A stretch of 64,000 bases of DNA. Source: Variovorax sp. OK212 (GTDB lineage: Bacteria > Pseudomonadota > Gammaproteobacteria > Burkholderiales > Burkholderiaceae_C). The stretch is from positions 124,001-188,000 of the forward strand of contig NZ_FOLP01000002.1 of NCBI RefSeq assembly GCF_900112425.1, in the 5' to 3' direction. Each line of letters opens with the position of its first letter. The stretch's first letter is position 1. The notes under the pieces are model-generated. The model had not been told where the DNA came from. It did no database searches and was given only the letters and a program-made list of their open reading frames with translations. Below, in pieces: positions 31,602-39,732 of this stretch. The position numbers and the translations under genes were made by a program.

Positions 31602-32339
31602 ATGCAAACACACCTTCAGCCCGCCAACCCCGACGAGCAATCCGACGCCCTGCTGATCTTTCTGCCGGGTGCCTACCTCAAGCCCGACGAGTTCGAGCGA
31701 GAGGGCTTCATCAGCGCGGTGCGAGAGCGCCACCTGGCAGCCGACGCGCTGCTCGTGGACGCGGATGTCTCCTACTACTACGAGCAGACGCTCAGCGAGC
31801 GCCTGCACACCGATGTCATCGAGCCGCAGCGCGCCAAGGGCTACAAGTCGATCTGGCTGGTGGGCATTTCGATCGGCGGCTTCGGCGCGCTGATCCACGA
31901 ACTGGCGCGCCCGGGCTCGGTCGACGGCATCGTGGCCCTCGCCCCCTACCTCGGGCGGCGCGTGCTCGGCGCGGAGATCAAGAAGGCCGGCGGCCTGCGC
32001 ATGTGGCAGGCGCCCACGGGCCCGCAGCCCGACGAGGAACCCGACCGCAAGCTCTGGCCCTTCTTCCAGCAGTACCTGAAGGACCAGACCTCGAAGAACC
32101 TGCCGCCGCTGTACCTGGGCTTCGGCCTCGAGGACCGCTTCGTCAGCAACCACAAGCTGCTGGCCGACGCGCTGCCGTCGGGCCAGGTGTTCACCACCGA
32201 GGGCGGCCACGACTGGCCGCAATGGCGCCAGCTCTGGCGCAACATGCTCGACGTGCTGCCGCTGCCTGCGCTGGGCCGCGCACGCCAGGCCGCTAAGCAG
32301 CCTCAGCCGACAGCGACGCCATGGGCCATCGCGGCTTGA
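31602..32339 (+). CDS. Alpha/beta hydrolase
   Basis: A 245 aa serine hydrolase with an unassigned substrate. The nucleophile elbow is [10 protein letters not shown] (G-x-S-x-G), the likely acid is in [13 protein letters not shown], and the catalytic His is in [10 protein letters not shown] favour ATG 31602 ([13 protein letters not shown]); a GTG at 31584 would add six residues, and neither has a strong ribosome site. The last 47 nt overlap the end of tsaD on the opposite strand, so its A/P/Q-rich C-terminal tail is probably a by-product of a lost stop codon. Confidence 0.82.
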   Translation: MQTHLQPANPDEQSDALLIFLPGAYLKPDEFEREGFISAVRERHLAADALLVDADVSYYYEQTLSERLHTDVIEPQRAKGYKSIWLVGISIGGFGALIHELARPGSVDGIVALAPYLGRRVLGAEIKKAGGLRMWQAPTGPQPDEEPDRKLWPFFQQYLKDQTSKNLPPLYLGFGLEDRFVSNHKLLADALPSGQVFTTEGGHDWPQWRQLWRNMLDVLPLPALGRARQAAKQPQPTATPWAIAA

Positions 32340-33336
32340 CGTCGAAGGCGTAGCGCTCGCTCGCCTGCGACAGGCCCGACTGCAGCCGCATGGCCGCGGC
32401 CATCGCGATCATGGCGCCGTTGTCGGTGCACAGGTGCAGCTCGGGGTAGTGCACGCGCACCTTGCGCTTGGCGCATGCCGCATTCAACTGCTCGCGCAGG
32501 TTCTTGTTGGCCCCTACCCCGCCCGCCACCACCAGGCGCTTGAGCCCGGTCTGCTCGAGCGCGGCCAGCGACTTCTTCAGCAGCACCTCGACGATGGCCG
32601 CCTGCGTCGACGCGGCCAGGTCGGCCTTGTTGGCTTCGAGCTGGTCGCCGAGCTTCTTGGCCTGCGTGAGCACGGCCGTCTTCAGGCCGGCGAACGAAAA
32701 GTCGAGGTCGCCGCTGTGCAGCAGCGGGCGCGGCAGCTTGAAGGCCGTGGCATTGCCGTCTTCGGCCAGCTTCGCGAGCCACGGGCCGCCGGGGTACGGC
32801 AGGCCCATGAGCTTGGCGCTCTTGTCGAAGGCCTCGCCGGCGGCGTCGTCGATGGTTTCGCCGAGCAGCTCGTAGCGGCCCACGCCGTCGACCCGCATCA
32901 GCTGCGTATGGCCGCCCGACACCAGCAGCGCGACGAACGGAAACTCCGGCGGATCGGCGCTCAGGAACGGCGACAGCAGGTGCCCTTCGAGGTGATGCAC
33001 TCCCAGCACCGGCTTGCCCAGCGCCACGCCCAGCGCGCAGGCCACGCCCGCGCCCACCAGCAGCGCGCCGGCCAGGCCGGGGCCGCGCGTGTAGGCCACC
33101 ACGTCGATCTCGGCCAGCGAGCGGCCGGCCTCGGCCATCACGGTTTCGGTGAGCGGCAGCACGCGGCGGATGTGGTCGCGGCTGGCCAGTTCGGGCACCA
33201 CGCCGCCGTAGGCCTGGTGCATGGCGATCTGGCTGTGCAGCGCGTGCGAACGCAGCAGCGGCAGCGCGTCGCCGTGCGACTCGACCAGCGCCACGCCGGT
33301 TTCATCGCAGGATGATTCGATTCCCAACAAGAGCAT
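32293..33336 (-). CDS. tsaD: tRNA threonylcarbamoyladenosine biosynthesis protein TsaD
   Basis: A 347 aa ASKHA-fold protein. With TsaB and TsaE it transfers threonylcarbamoyl from TC-AMP to A37 of ANN-decoding tRNAs. It starts [18 protein letters not shown] and has the metal-binding [29 protein letters not shown] and the C-terminal [15 protein letters not shown]. The frame stays open far upstream to 34731, but the extension is only the reverse of the NIT-ANTAR gene. It is convergent with, and overlaps, the hydrolase gene. Confidence 0.96.
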   Translation of the reverse strand: MLLLGIESSCDETGVALVESHGDALPLLRSHALHSQIAMHQAYGGVVPELASRDHIRRVLPLTETVMAEAGRSLAEIDVVAYTRGPGLAGALLVGAGVACALGVALGKPVLGVHHLEGHLLSPFLSADPPEFPFVALLVSGGHTQLMRVDGVGRYELLGETIDDAAGEAFDKSAKLMGLPYPGGPWLAKLAEDGNATAFKLPRPLLHSGDLDFSFAGLKTAVLTQAKKLGDQLEANKADLAASTQAAIVEVLLKKSLAALEQTGLKRLVVAGGVGANKNLREQLNAACAKRKVRVHYPELHLCTDNGAMIAMAAAMRLQSGLSQASERYAFDVKPRWPMASLSAEAA

Positions 33337-33385
33337 GCCGCCGAGTGTAGGTGCCGCCTGCCGCGGTTGCCCGCGAAGGGACAAG

Positions 33386-33400
33386 CGGCACGGATGTTGC
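33386..33400 (+). promoter_or_regulatory. Sigma-54 (-24/-12) promoter of the nasR-like gene
   Basis: CGGCAC-GGATG-TTGC keeps the invariant GG and GC at the required 10-nt separation, and differs from TGGCAC-N5-TTGC only in the first base. Expected start of transcription is near 33412, about 20 nt before the ATG at 33433. Confidence 0.65.
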
Positions 33401-33432
33401 AGCGACCGGTTCGTCTCCCCTCGCCCCCACGC

Positions 33433-34695
33433 ATGAAAACCGGACTGAGCTTCCTGATCGCCGCCCGCCGCTGCGAAATCGACGAGCTGGACCAGCTCGC
33501 CCGCACCAGCGAGCTGGTGAGCGTGATCGGCCGCCTGGTCCACGCACTGCAGCGCGAGCGCGGCATGTCGAACATCTTCCTGGCCACGCGCGGCAGCCGC
33601 TTCGCCGGGCAGCGCGCCCCGCAGATCGCCGAATGCCTGGCGCTCGAGCAGGAGGTGCGCGCCGGCTTCGACCAGCTGGAGGCCGAGAGCCAGCGCGGCG
33701 CCGGCACAGGCAACGGCGCGCGGCTCTTCAGCCGCATCGCCTGGGTGCTGCCCGGGCTGGACGCCCTGCCCGCCTTGCGCAAGCGCGTCGACACGCTGGC
33801 GCTGAAGCCGGCGCAGGCCGTCGCGGCCTTCGCCAAGCTCGTGGCCGGGCTGCTGTCGGTGGTGTTCGAGGCGGCCGACGGCGCCTCCGACCCCGAAATT
33901 TCGCGGCTGCTGGTGGCCATGTTCAATTTCATGCAGGGCAAGGAATTCGCCGGCCAGGAGCGTGCCTTCGGCGCCGCGGCACTGGCGCTGGGCCGCAGCG
34001 ACGAGGCGCAGCGCCTGCAGTGGCTGCACCTCATCGAGTCGCAGGAGCGCTGCTTCCAGGTCTTCACCGATTTCTCGGGCGACACCGTGCTCGCGCTGTG
34101 GCGCGACAGCCAGCCCGACGCCATGCTGGCCGAGCTCGAACGCATGCGCCGGCGCGGCGCCACCACCGCGCCGGCCGACGGTGCGCTGAGCCAGGACTGG
34201 TTCGACTGTTGCACCCGCCGCATCGACGCCATGAAGACCGTCGAGGACCGCCTGGCCGCCGACCTGCGCGCGCTGTGCGACCGCAAGACCGCCCAGGCGC
34301 GCAGCGAGCTGCAGGAATACCGGCAACTGCTCGACACGCTGGCGCCGCAGGCCGGCGCCACGTTCTTCGACGACGCCGATGCCCAGTCGGCGGCGCCCGC
34401 GCAGTTCGGGCGCCACCTCGAGCGCTCGGTGCTCGACATGGTCCAGGAGCAATCGCGCCGGCTGCAGGCCATGAGCGACGAGCTCGAGACCGTACGTGCC
34501 TCGCTCAACGAACGCAAAGTGGTCGAGCGCGCCAAGGGCCTGCTGATGGCGCACCGCCGCCTCAGCGAGGACGAGGCGCACAAGATGCTGCGCCAGACCG
34601 CCATGAACCAGAACCGGCGGCTGATCGACGTGGCCGAGTCGATGCTGGCCATGGCCGACTACCTGCCCATGCTCGACCGCGCGCCGCCGCGCTGA
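33433..34695 (+). CDS. Nitrate/nitrite-responsive antiterminator, NIT domain plus ANTAR (NasR-like)
   Basis: A 420 aa RNA-binding regulator. The N-terminal region (about 1-300) is an all-helical NIT sensor domain: it opens with an RxxE-D-L-D-Q type helix, then [20 protein letters not shown], matching Klebsiella NasR. The C-terminal ANTAR domain (about 350-410) reads [20 protein letters not shown] and then [19 protein letters not shown]. In NasR, nitrate or nitrite triggers binding of the leader RNA and stops termination before the nas genes. The target is probably the nrtA leader just downstream. I use ATG 33433; the frame is open from 33367. Confidence 0.92.
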   Translation: MKTGLSFLIAARRCEIDELDQLARTSELVSVIGRLVHALQRERGMSNIFLATRGSRFAGQRAPQIAECLALEQEVRAGFDQLEAESQRGAGTGNGARLFSRIAWVLPGLDALPALRKRVDTLALKPAQAVAAFAKLVAGLLSVVFEAADGASDPEISRLLVAMFNFMQGKEFAGQERAFGAAALALGRSDEAQRLQWLHLIESQERCFQVFTDFSGDTVLALWRDSQPDAMLAELERMRRRGATTAPADGALSQDWFDCCTRRIDAMKTVEDRLAADLRALCDRKTAQARSELQEYRQLLDTLAPQAGATFFDDADAQSAAPAQFGRHLERSVLDMVQEQSRRLQAMSDELETVRASLNERKVVERAKGLLMAHRRLSEDEAHKMLRQTAMNQNRRLIDVAESMLAMADYLPMLDRAPPR

Positions 34696-34741
34696 GCACC
34701 CCCGCGTCCAAACACGTTCCAAGGCGTTCAAGGGCGTTCAA

Positions 34742-34759
34742 GTTGGTGCAGTGCACAAC
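34742..34759. promoter_or_regulatory. Possible NtrC-type enhancer site upstream of nrtA
   Basis: A near-palindrome centred on GTGCA-G-TGCAC with TTG/AAC flanks contains two TGCAC half-sites, one extended as TTGGTGCA. It lies about 105 nt upstream of the -24 element, a usual distance for an NtrC enhancer. The half-site arrangement differs from the classic spacing, so this is tentative. Confidence 0.35.
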
Positions 34760-34861
34760 AACCGTGCCTGCCCCCGGACCCGGAGGCCTTTGATCCCCTC
34801 CCCCGCGCCGGCAGGCCGCATCGCGCTACCCCATTGATAGCAGGCAAGCCGCCGCAAGAGC

Positions 34862-34876
34862 TGGCACACCGCTTGC
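34862..34876 (+). promoter_or_regulatory. Sigma-54 (-24/-12) promoter of nrtABC
   Basis: A perfect TGGCAC-ACCGC-TTGC, followed by A. Transcription is expected to start near 34888, giving a leader of about 180 nt before the nrtA ATG. This fits nitrogen-limitation control of nitrate uptake genes. Confidence 0.8.
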
Positions 34877-34891
34877 AAGCAGCCAGCCCAC

Positions 34892-35026
34892 AGGCCCCTC
34901 ACCGGGCCTTCAGGCAGGCGGCACCCAACGGCGGGTGCTTCCCACCCACCGGACAAAGGCGTCCCCACCCCGCAAGGGCTCGTTTTCGAGCAGCCCCTGC
35001 GCGGTGCGGACGCCTTTTTTGTTTTT
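34892..35026 (+). promoter_or_regulatory. ANTAR-responsive leader with terminator upstream of nrtA
   Basis: Hairpin P1 is GCACCC-AACGGC-GGGTGC (34921-34938) and hairpin P2 is GGAC-AAAGGC-GTCC (34951-34964), 12 nt apart. Both have six-base loops with A at position 1 and G at position 4, the ANTAR recognition rule. P2 is contained in the left arm of a terminator (AAAGGCGTCC 34955-34964 with GGACGCCTTT 35008-35017, then a U-run), so P2 and the terminator exclude each other. A further hairpin, AGGCCC/GGGCCT, lies at 34892-34909. The NIT-ANTAR protein should favour P1-P2 and allow readthrough. Confidence 0.8.
34955..35026 (+). terminator. Intrinsic terminator in the nrtA leader
   Basis: The 10-bp perfect outer stem extends inward with only two C-C mismatches (left GTCC-C-CACC-C-CGC, right GCG-C-GGTG-C-GGAC) and an inner CTCG-TTTT-CGAG hairpin. 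T-runs follow at 35015-35020 and 35022-35026. It lies 42 nt before the nrtA start. Confidence 0.88.
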
Positions 35027-35067
35027 GTCTTTCCCGTCTTGTTCGTTTTCAACCGGAGCCCCGCCCC

Positions 35068-36312
35068 ATGACCGATCTGCTCAAAACCCGCCTCAGCCGA
35101 CGCCGCGTACTGCAAGCCGCCGCCATCGGCGCCGTGGGCATCGACCCCGCCCTGCGCGCGGCCGTCTGGGCCCAGGGCTCCGACAAGCCCGAGAAGCAGG
35201 AGGTGAAGATCGGCTTCATTCCGCTGACCGACTGCGCCAGCGTGGTCATGGCTTCGGTGCTGGGCTTCGACAAGAAGTACGGCGTGAAGATCGTGCCGAG
35301 CAAGGAGGCCAGCTGGGCCGGCGTGCGCGACAAGCTGGTCAACGGCGAACTCGACATGTCCCACGTGCTCTACGGCCTGGTCTACGGGGTGCACGTCGGC
35401 GTCGGCGGCCCGAAGAAGGACATGGCGGTGCTCATGGGCCTGAACCGCAACGGCCAGGCCATCACGCTGTCCAAGGCGCTGGCCGACAAGGGCGCGGTCG
35501 ACGCGCCCTCGCTGGCGAAGCTCATGGCCAAGGAGAAGCGCGAATACACCTTCGCCGGCACCTTCCCCACCAGCACCCACACCATGTGGCTGAACTACTG
35601 GCTGGCCTCCGCCGGCATCAGCCCGGTGGCAGACGCCAAGGTGATCGTGGTGCCGCCGCCGCAGATGGTGGCCAACATGCGCGTGGGCAACATGGACGGC
35701 TTCTGCGTGGGCGAGCCCTGGGGCCAGCGCGCCATCATCGACAAGATCGGCGTCACGGCCATCACGACCCAGGACATCTGGAAGGACCACCCCGAGAAGG
35801 TGCTGGGCACGCGCGCCGAGTTCGTCAAGCAGAACCCCAACACCTGCCGCGCCGTGATGATGGCCGTGATGGAGGCCAGCAAGTGGATCGACGCCAACCT
35901 CCAGAACAAGGCCAAGATGGCCGACACGGTGGCCGAGAAGAGCTACATCAACACCAGCGCCGACGCCATCAACCAGCGCATCCTGGGCCGCTACGACAAC
36001 GGCATGGGCAAGACCTGGGACGACCCCAACCACATGAAGTTCTTCGACGACGGCGCGGTCAACTTCCCGTACCTGTCCGACGGCATGTGGTTCCTCACGC
36101 AGCACAAGCGCTGGGGCATCCTGAAGGAGCACCCCGACTACGTGGCGGTCGCCAAGCAGATCAACCAGATCGACCTGTACAAGGACGTCGCCGGCGCCAT
36201 GAAGGTCAGCGTGCCCAAGGACCTCATGCGCACCAGCAAGCTGATGGACGGCACCGTCTGGGACGGCAAGGACCCGAAGAAGTACGCCGATTCGTTCAAG
36301 GTCCACGCCTGA
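35068..36312 (+). CDS. nrtA: Nitrate ABC transporter substrate-binding protein (NrtA/NasF-like)
   Basis: A 414 aa protein expected to capture nitrate (or nitrite) in the periplasm. The ATG at 35068 has GGAG 9 nt upstream and gives a Tat-type signal, SRRRVLQAAAIGA. The mature part starts KQEVKIGFIPLTDCASVVMA and contains MDGFCVGEPWGQRA, HPEKVLGTRAEFV and NFPYLSDGMWFLTQ, which are strongly NrtA-like. It lies behind the ANTAR leader and 10 nt before the permease gene. The open frame extends upstream to 34834, but that part is the leader. Confidence 0.94.
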   Translation: MTDLLKTRLSRRRVLQAAAIGAVGIDPALRAAVWAQGSDKPEKQEVKIGFIPLTDCASVVMASVLGFDKKYGVKIVPSKEASWAGVRDKLVNGELDMSHVLYGLVYGVHVGVGGPKKDMAVLMGLNRNGQAITLSKALADKGAVDAPSLAKLMAKEKREYTFAGTFPTSTHTMWLNYWLASAGISPVADAKVIVVPPPQMVANMRVGNMDGFCVGEPWGQRAIIDKIGVTAITTQDIWKDHPEKVLGTRAEFVKQNPNTCRAVMMAVMEASKWIDANLQNKAKMADTVAEKSYINTSADAINQRILGRYDNGMGKTWDDPNHMKFFDDGAVNFPYLSDGMWFLTQHKRWGILKEHPDYVAVAKQINQIDLYKDVAGAMKVSVPKDLMRTSKLMDGTVWDGKDPKKYADSFKVHA

Positions 36313-36322
36313 GGAGCACACC

Positions 36323-37255
36323 ATGGTCAGCGCCGTCTTTCATTCGCCGCTCGATGCGGCCACCGCACACGCCACGCCCGCCGTGGCGGCCAAGCCCCCG
36401 GTGACCGCCGTGGCCGCCACCCCAGCCCCAACTCTTGCCCCGGCGCCCACGCCCCGCGTTCGCACGCCCCTCGACCTGCGCGCCTTCTGGATGCGCGTGC
36501 TCCCACCGCTGGCGGGCTTCGGCCTGCTGCTGCTGGTGTGGGAGCTGGTCGCCATGAGCAGCACCACCGGCTTTCCCACGCCGCTGGCCACCTGGCAACA
36601 GGCCGTGACCGTGTTCAGCGATCCGTTCTACAGCAAGGGCCCGAACGACCAGGGCGTGGGCTGGAACGTGCTCTCCTCGCTGCAGCGCGTGGCGCTGGGC
36701 TTCGGCTTGGCGGCGCTGGTGGGCATTCCGGCGGGCTTTGCCATTGGCCGCTTCGAGTTCCTCTCGCGCATGTTCAACCCGCTGATCAGCCTGCTGCGTC
36801 CGGTGTCGCCGCTCGCGTGGCTGCCCATCGGCCTGCTGGTGTTCAAGGGCGCCAACCCGGCCGCCATCTGGACCATCTTCATCTGCTCGATCTGGCCGAT
36901 GATCATCAACACCGCCGTGGGCGTGCAGCGCGTGCCCACCGACTACATGAACGTGGCCAAGGTGCTGAACCTCAGCGAGTGGAAGATCCTCACGAAGATC
37001 CTGTTCCCCGCCGTGCTGCCCTACATGCTGACCGGCGTGCGGCTGGCCGTGGGCACCGCGTGGCTGGTGATCGTGGCGGCCGAGATGCTCACGGGCGGCG
37101 TCGGCATCGGCTTCTGGGTGTGGGACGAGTGGAACAACCTCAACGTCGCCAACATCATCATCGCGATCTTCGTGATCGGCATCGTCGGCCTGGTGCTGGA
37201 GTTCGCGCTCATCAAGCTCGCCACGGCGTTCACGTTCGAAGAGGTGAAGTCATGA
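36323..37255 (+). CDS. nrtB: Nitrate ABC transporter permease (NrtB-like)
   Basis: A 310 aa inner-membrane permease of the BPD_transp_1 family. A long Ala/Pro-rich cytoplasmic N-terminus (about residues 8-48) precedes six TM helices. The EAA-type coupling motif is MNVAKVLNLSEWKILTKILF. The stop codon overlaps the ATG of a 20-codon reading frame, which in turn overlaps the ATPase gene, so the whole string appears translationally coupled. Confidence 0.94.
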   Translation: MVSAVFHSPLDAATAHATPAVAAKPPVTAVAATPAPTLAPAPTPRVRTPLDLRAFWMRVLPPLAGFGLLLLVWELVAMSSTTGFPTPLATWQQAVTVFSDPFYSKGPNDQGVGWNVLSSLQRVALGFGLAALVGIPAGFAIGRFEFLSRMFNPLISLLRPVSPLAWLPIGLLVFKGANPAAIWTIFICSIWPMIINTAVGVQRVPTDYMNVAKVLNLSEWKILTKILFPAVLPYMLTGVRLAVGTAWLVIVAAEMLTGGVGIGFWVWDEWNNLNVANIIIAIFVIGIVGLVLEFALIKLATAFTFEEVKS

Positions 37256-37314
37256 GCCGCACGGCCGCTCCGAAGGCGAATACCGCAGCGCTGCTGCGCG
37301 GAGGTTTCCAATGA
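37252..37314 (+). CDS. 20-codon linker reading frame between nrtB and nrtC
   Basis: ATG at 37252 overlaps the nrtB stop (ATGA) and the TGA at 37312-37314 overlaps the nrtC ATG (ATGA again). The peptide MSRTAAPKANTAALLRGGFQ resembles no domain. Its end contains the GGAGG ribosome site for nrtC (37300-37304). It may simply carry ribosomes across to nrtC; whether the peptide accumulates is unknown. Confidence 0.4.
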   Translation: MSRTAAPKANTAALLRGGFQ

Positions 37315-38120
37315 ACGACGACAGCAAGTACATCGAGATCCACGGCGTGGAGCAGGCGTTCAAGACGCCCAAGGGCCGCTTCGTCGCGCTGCGCGACGTG
37401 AACCTGAATGTGGCCAAGGGCGAGTTCATCACGCTCATCGGCCACTCGGGCTGCGGCAAGTCGACGCTGCTGAACCTGATCGCCGGGCTCACCGTGCCCA
37501 CGCAGGGTTCGCTGCTGTGCGCCAACAAGGAAATCACCGGCCCCGGCCCCGAGCGCGCCGTGGTGTTCCAGAACCACTCGCTGCTGCCCTGGCTCACCTG
37601 CTTCGAGAACGTGTACCTCGCGGTGGAGCGCGTGTTCGCGGCCACCGAGAACAAGGCGCAGCTGCGCGCGCGCACCGACGCGGCGCTGGCGCTGGTGGGC
37701 CTCACGCCCGCCGCGCAGAGGCGGCCCGGCGAGATCTCCGGCGGCATGAAGCAGCGCGTGGGCATTGCGCGCGCGCTGTCGATGGAACCCAAGGTGCTGC
37801 TGATGGACGAGCCCTTCGGCGCGCTCGACGCACTCACCCGCGCCAAGCTGCAGGACGAGCTGCTCGCCATCGTGCAGAAGACGCACAGCACCGTCGTCAT
37901 GGTCACGCACGACGTCGACGAGGCCGTGCTGCTGAGCGACCGCATCGTGATGCTCACCAACGGCCCGGCCGCCACCATCGGCGACGTGCTCCCGGTGAAC
38001 ATTCCGCGCCCGCGCAACCGCGTCGAGCTGGCGGAAGACCCGGCCTACGTGCACGCGCGCAAGGCGGTGATCGACTTCCTCTACACGCGCCAGGCGCACG
38101 TGGAGAAAGCCGCGGCCTGA
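37311..38120 (+). CDS. Nitrate ABC transporter ATP-binding protein (NrtC/NrtD-like)
   Basis: A 269 aa ATPase that energises the NrtAB importer. Walker A is GHSGCGKST, the Q-loop is VVFQNHSLLPWLT, the signature is ISGGMKQRVGIARAL, Walker B is LLMDEPFGALD, and the switch His is in MVTHDVDEAV. NITGPGPERAVVF-like text (EITGPGPERAV) is typical of nitrate/taurine-type ATPases. It has a single NBD and no NrtA-like C-terminal regulatory domain, unlike cyanobacterial NrtC. It is last gene of the nrt operon. Confidence 0.94.
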   Translation: MNDDSKYIEIHGVEQAFKTPKGRFVALRDVNLNVAKGEFITLIGHSGCGKSTLLNLIAGLTVPTQGSLLCANKEITGPGPERAVVFQNHSLLPWLTCFENVYLAVERVFAATENKAQLRARTDAALALVGLTPAAQRRPGEISGGMKQRVGIARALSMEPKVLLMDEPFGALDALTRAKLQDELLAIVQKTHSTVVMVTHDVDEAVLLSDRIVMLTNGPAATIGDVLPVNIPRPRNRVELAEDPAYVHARKAVIDFLYTRQAHVEKAAA

Positions 38121-38170
38121 AGCGCTGCACCGCCTGGCATCACCAACTCGCGCCTGCCCACCCACCGGCG

Positions 38171-39469
38171 TCAGGACATGATCACTTGCAGGCTGTGTTC
38201 ATACGAGGCGGTGAGGCGCTCGAAGGTGTCGACCAGCGCGTCGCTCGAACGCACCAGCGCGGCACGGCCGTCGGCGCTGTCGAGCGTGCGCACGCCGCCC
38301 ACCAGCCGCAGCCATTCGTCGCGCGCGCTCGCCAGTGACGCGCGAATTTCCGAGGTGCTGAGCGGCGCGCGCTCCAGCTCCAGCAGCGCGGCCTCGAACT
38401 CGTCCATGGTCGGCACCAGCCGCGCGTGGGCGGTGCCTTCCTTGAGCACGGACGCCAGCAGCGCGTCTTTGGCGAGGCGCTGCGCGCGCATGCGCTGCCG
38501 CCCGCAGATGTTGACGATGCGCAGCGCGCGCCGCGCACCGGAAGCCTCCAGCGTCTTCGTCAGCGTTTCGGCGGCCGCGAGCAGCATCTCGGCGCGCTGG
38601 TCGATGTCGGTCAGGCCCGCGGCGCTCGGGCGCGCCGCCAGCGCGGTCGACAACCCCGTCCAGGCGCCCTGCGCCTCGGCCAGCGCCTGCGCGCCCGTGG
38701 CCGCCAGGCCGAGGGCCGCGAGATGATCGAGGTTGTGCTGCACCCGCTCGGCCGACTGCGTGCGCAGCACGCGCGCGCGCTGCGCGTCGATGCCGGCGAG
38801 CTGCTGCGCGGCCAGGCGCACCAGGCGCTGCGAGAGCATGCGCAGCTGCCCCGCGCGGTTGATCGCGTCGGCCCACTGCGCGGCCTCGATGACCGAACGC
38901 GACACCTCGCCCAGCCGCAGGTTGGCGTGCATCGCGGCGCCGCGCAGCAGGCCGAAGGCCTCGTCCTCGCCGATGCCGCGCGCGGACATCAGCAGGCCCT
39001 TGGCACGGTCGACCCACTTGCGCTCGTCCATGCGGGTGCGCAGGTTCTCCAGTTCGGTGCGCAAGGCGCTCTCGCGCTGCCAGCGGGCCTGCGCGCGAGC
39101 GGCCAGCGCGGCGAGCGAGGCGGCATCGACCGCCTCCACCGCATCGATTTGCAACCAGGCGTGTACGCCCAGCGCCACCAGTTCGTCGTGCTGCGCGGCG
39201 CTCAACGGCGCGCTGGCCAGGCTCAGCGCGCACGGCGGCACGCCCGCCCATGCGCGCAAGGCCTCGAACAGTGCAGGTGTGGTCACGGGTGTGGGGGAAG
39301 GCAGCCAGATCAAGGCCTGCCGGGGCGCCAGGGCCTCGACCTGCCGCGCGAAACTCGCACTGCCGGCAACGCCGAGCACCTCGAGCCCGGCCTCGGACAG
39401 TGCGTTCGCAAGCGCCACGGGCAGCACCGGGCCGGCGGGTTCATCGGGCAGGACAACGAGAAGGGACAT
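38171..39469 (-). CDS. ANTAR regulator fused to a NarX/PilJ-type P-box sensor region
   Basis: A 432 aa soluble protein. Residues 1-125 look like a degenerate receiver domain: MSLLVVLPDE at the start, but no clear phosphoacceptor Asp/Lys set. Residues 145-195 are an ANTAR domain (MDERKWVDRAKGLLMSARGI, then EDEAFGLLRGAAMHANLRL). Residues 200-432 are all-helical and contain two P-box-like motifs, AINRAGQLRMLSQRL (202-216) and ICGRQRMRAQRLAK (321-334), resembling the nitrate-binding P-box of NarX/NarQ. There are no membrane segments. It is divergent from the MFS transporter gene. I infer nitrate- or nitrite-dependent antitermination. The start is ATG 39469; the frame is open to 39721. Confidence 0.85.
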   Translation of the reverse strand: MSLLVVLPDEPAGPVLPVALANALSEAGLEVLGVAGSASFARQVEALAPRQALIWLPSPTPVTTPALFEALRAWAGVPPCALSLASAPLSAAQHDELVALGVHAWLQIDAVEAVDAASLAALAARAQARWQRESALRTELENLRTRMDERKWVDRAKGLLMSARGIGEDEAFGLLRGAAMHANLRLGEVSRSVIEAAQWADAINRAGQLRMLSQRLVRLAAQQLAGIDAQRARVLRTQSAERVQHNLDHLAALGLAATGAQALAEAQGAWTGLSTALAARPSAAGLTDIDQRAEMLLAAAETLTKTLEASGARRALRIVNICGRQRMRAQRLAKDALLASVLKEGTAHARLVPTMDEFEAALLELERAPLSTSEIRASLASARDEWLRLVGGVRTLDSADGRAALVRSSDALVDTFERLTASYEHSLQVIMS

Positions 39470-39527
39470 CGTGGGGAAGCGGTATGGGAACGCACCGCAA
39501 GCATAGGCCACGCCCGCGCGAAATCGC

Positions 39528-39542
39528 GGGCACGTCTCTTGC
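39528..39542 (+). promoter_or_regulatory. Sigma-54 (-24/-12) promoter of the nitrate MFS gene
   Basis: GGGCAC-GTCTC-TTGC has the invariant GG and GC at correct spacing and the extended CACG. Start of transcription would be near 39554, giving a leader of about 179 nt. Confidence 0.6.
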
Positions 39543-39585
39543 GTGAAACGGGGCACGGTGTAACGAAGCACCGCTTTGGTGAGGC

Positions 39586-39720
39586 TGCAGGCTCCTGCAT
39601 CCAGCGCGGCAATGCACATGCCGCGAACACCCCCACGCCGACAGCATTCGCTGGCGGCACTCCGACCCCAACCCCCTCCGTCGACACGACCGCCTCCCGG
39701 TCGGGCCGCGGCTTTTTGCA
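39586..39720 (+). promoter_or_regulatory. Structured leader of the nitrate MFS gene, probable attenuator
   Basis: Several hairpins follow one another: TGCAG-GCTC-CTGCA (39586-39599); GCGGCA/TGCCGC with a 7-nt loop; GCCG-A-CAGC-ATTC-GCTG-G-CGGC; and CGACCG-CCTCC-CGGTCG. The last is followed by GCCGCGGC and five T residues. Position behind a sigma-54 site and before a nitrate gene suggests ANTAR control, but I could not find two A1/G4 hexaloops as clean as those before nrtA. No ribosome site precedes the ATG. Confidence 0.4.
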
Positions 39721-39732
39721 TCGTTGAACGCC

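Noticed and set aside
33337-34731. A 465-codon N-terminal extension of TsaD
   Set aside because: TsaD has a fixed start [13 protein letters not shown] at 33336. The extension is the reverse of the NIT-ANTAR gene.
39470-39510. Sigma-54 promoter on the minus strand for the P-box ANTAR gene
   Set aside because: TGGCC and TTGC are present, but GG and GC are only 9 nt apart; sigma-54 needs 10.
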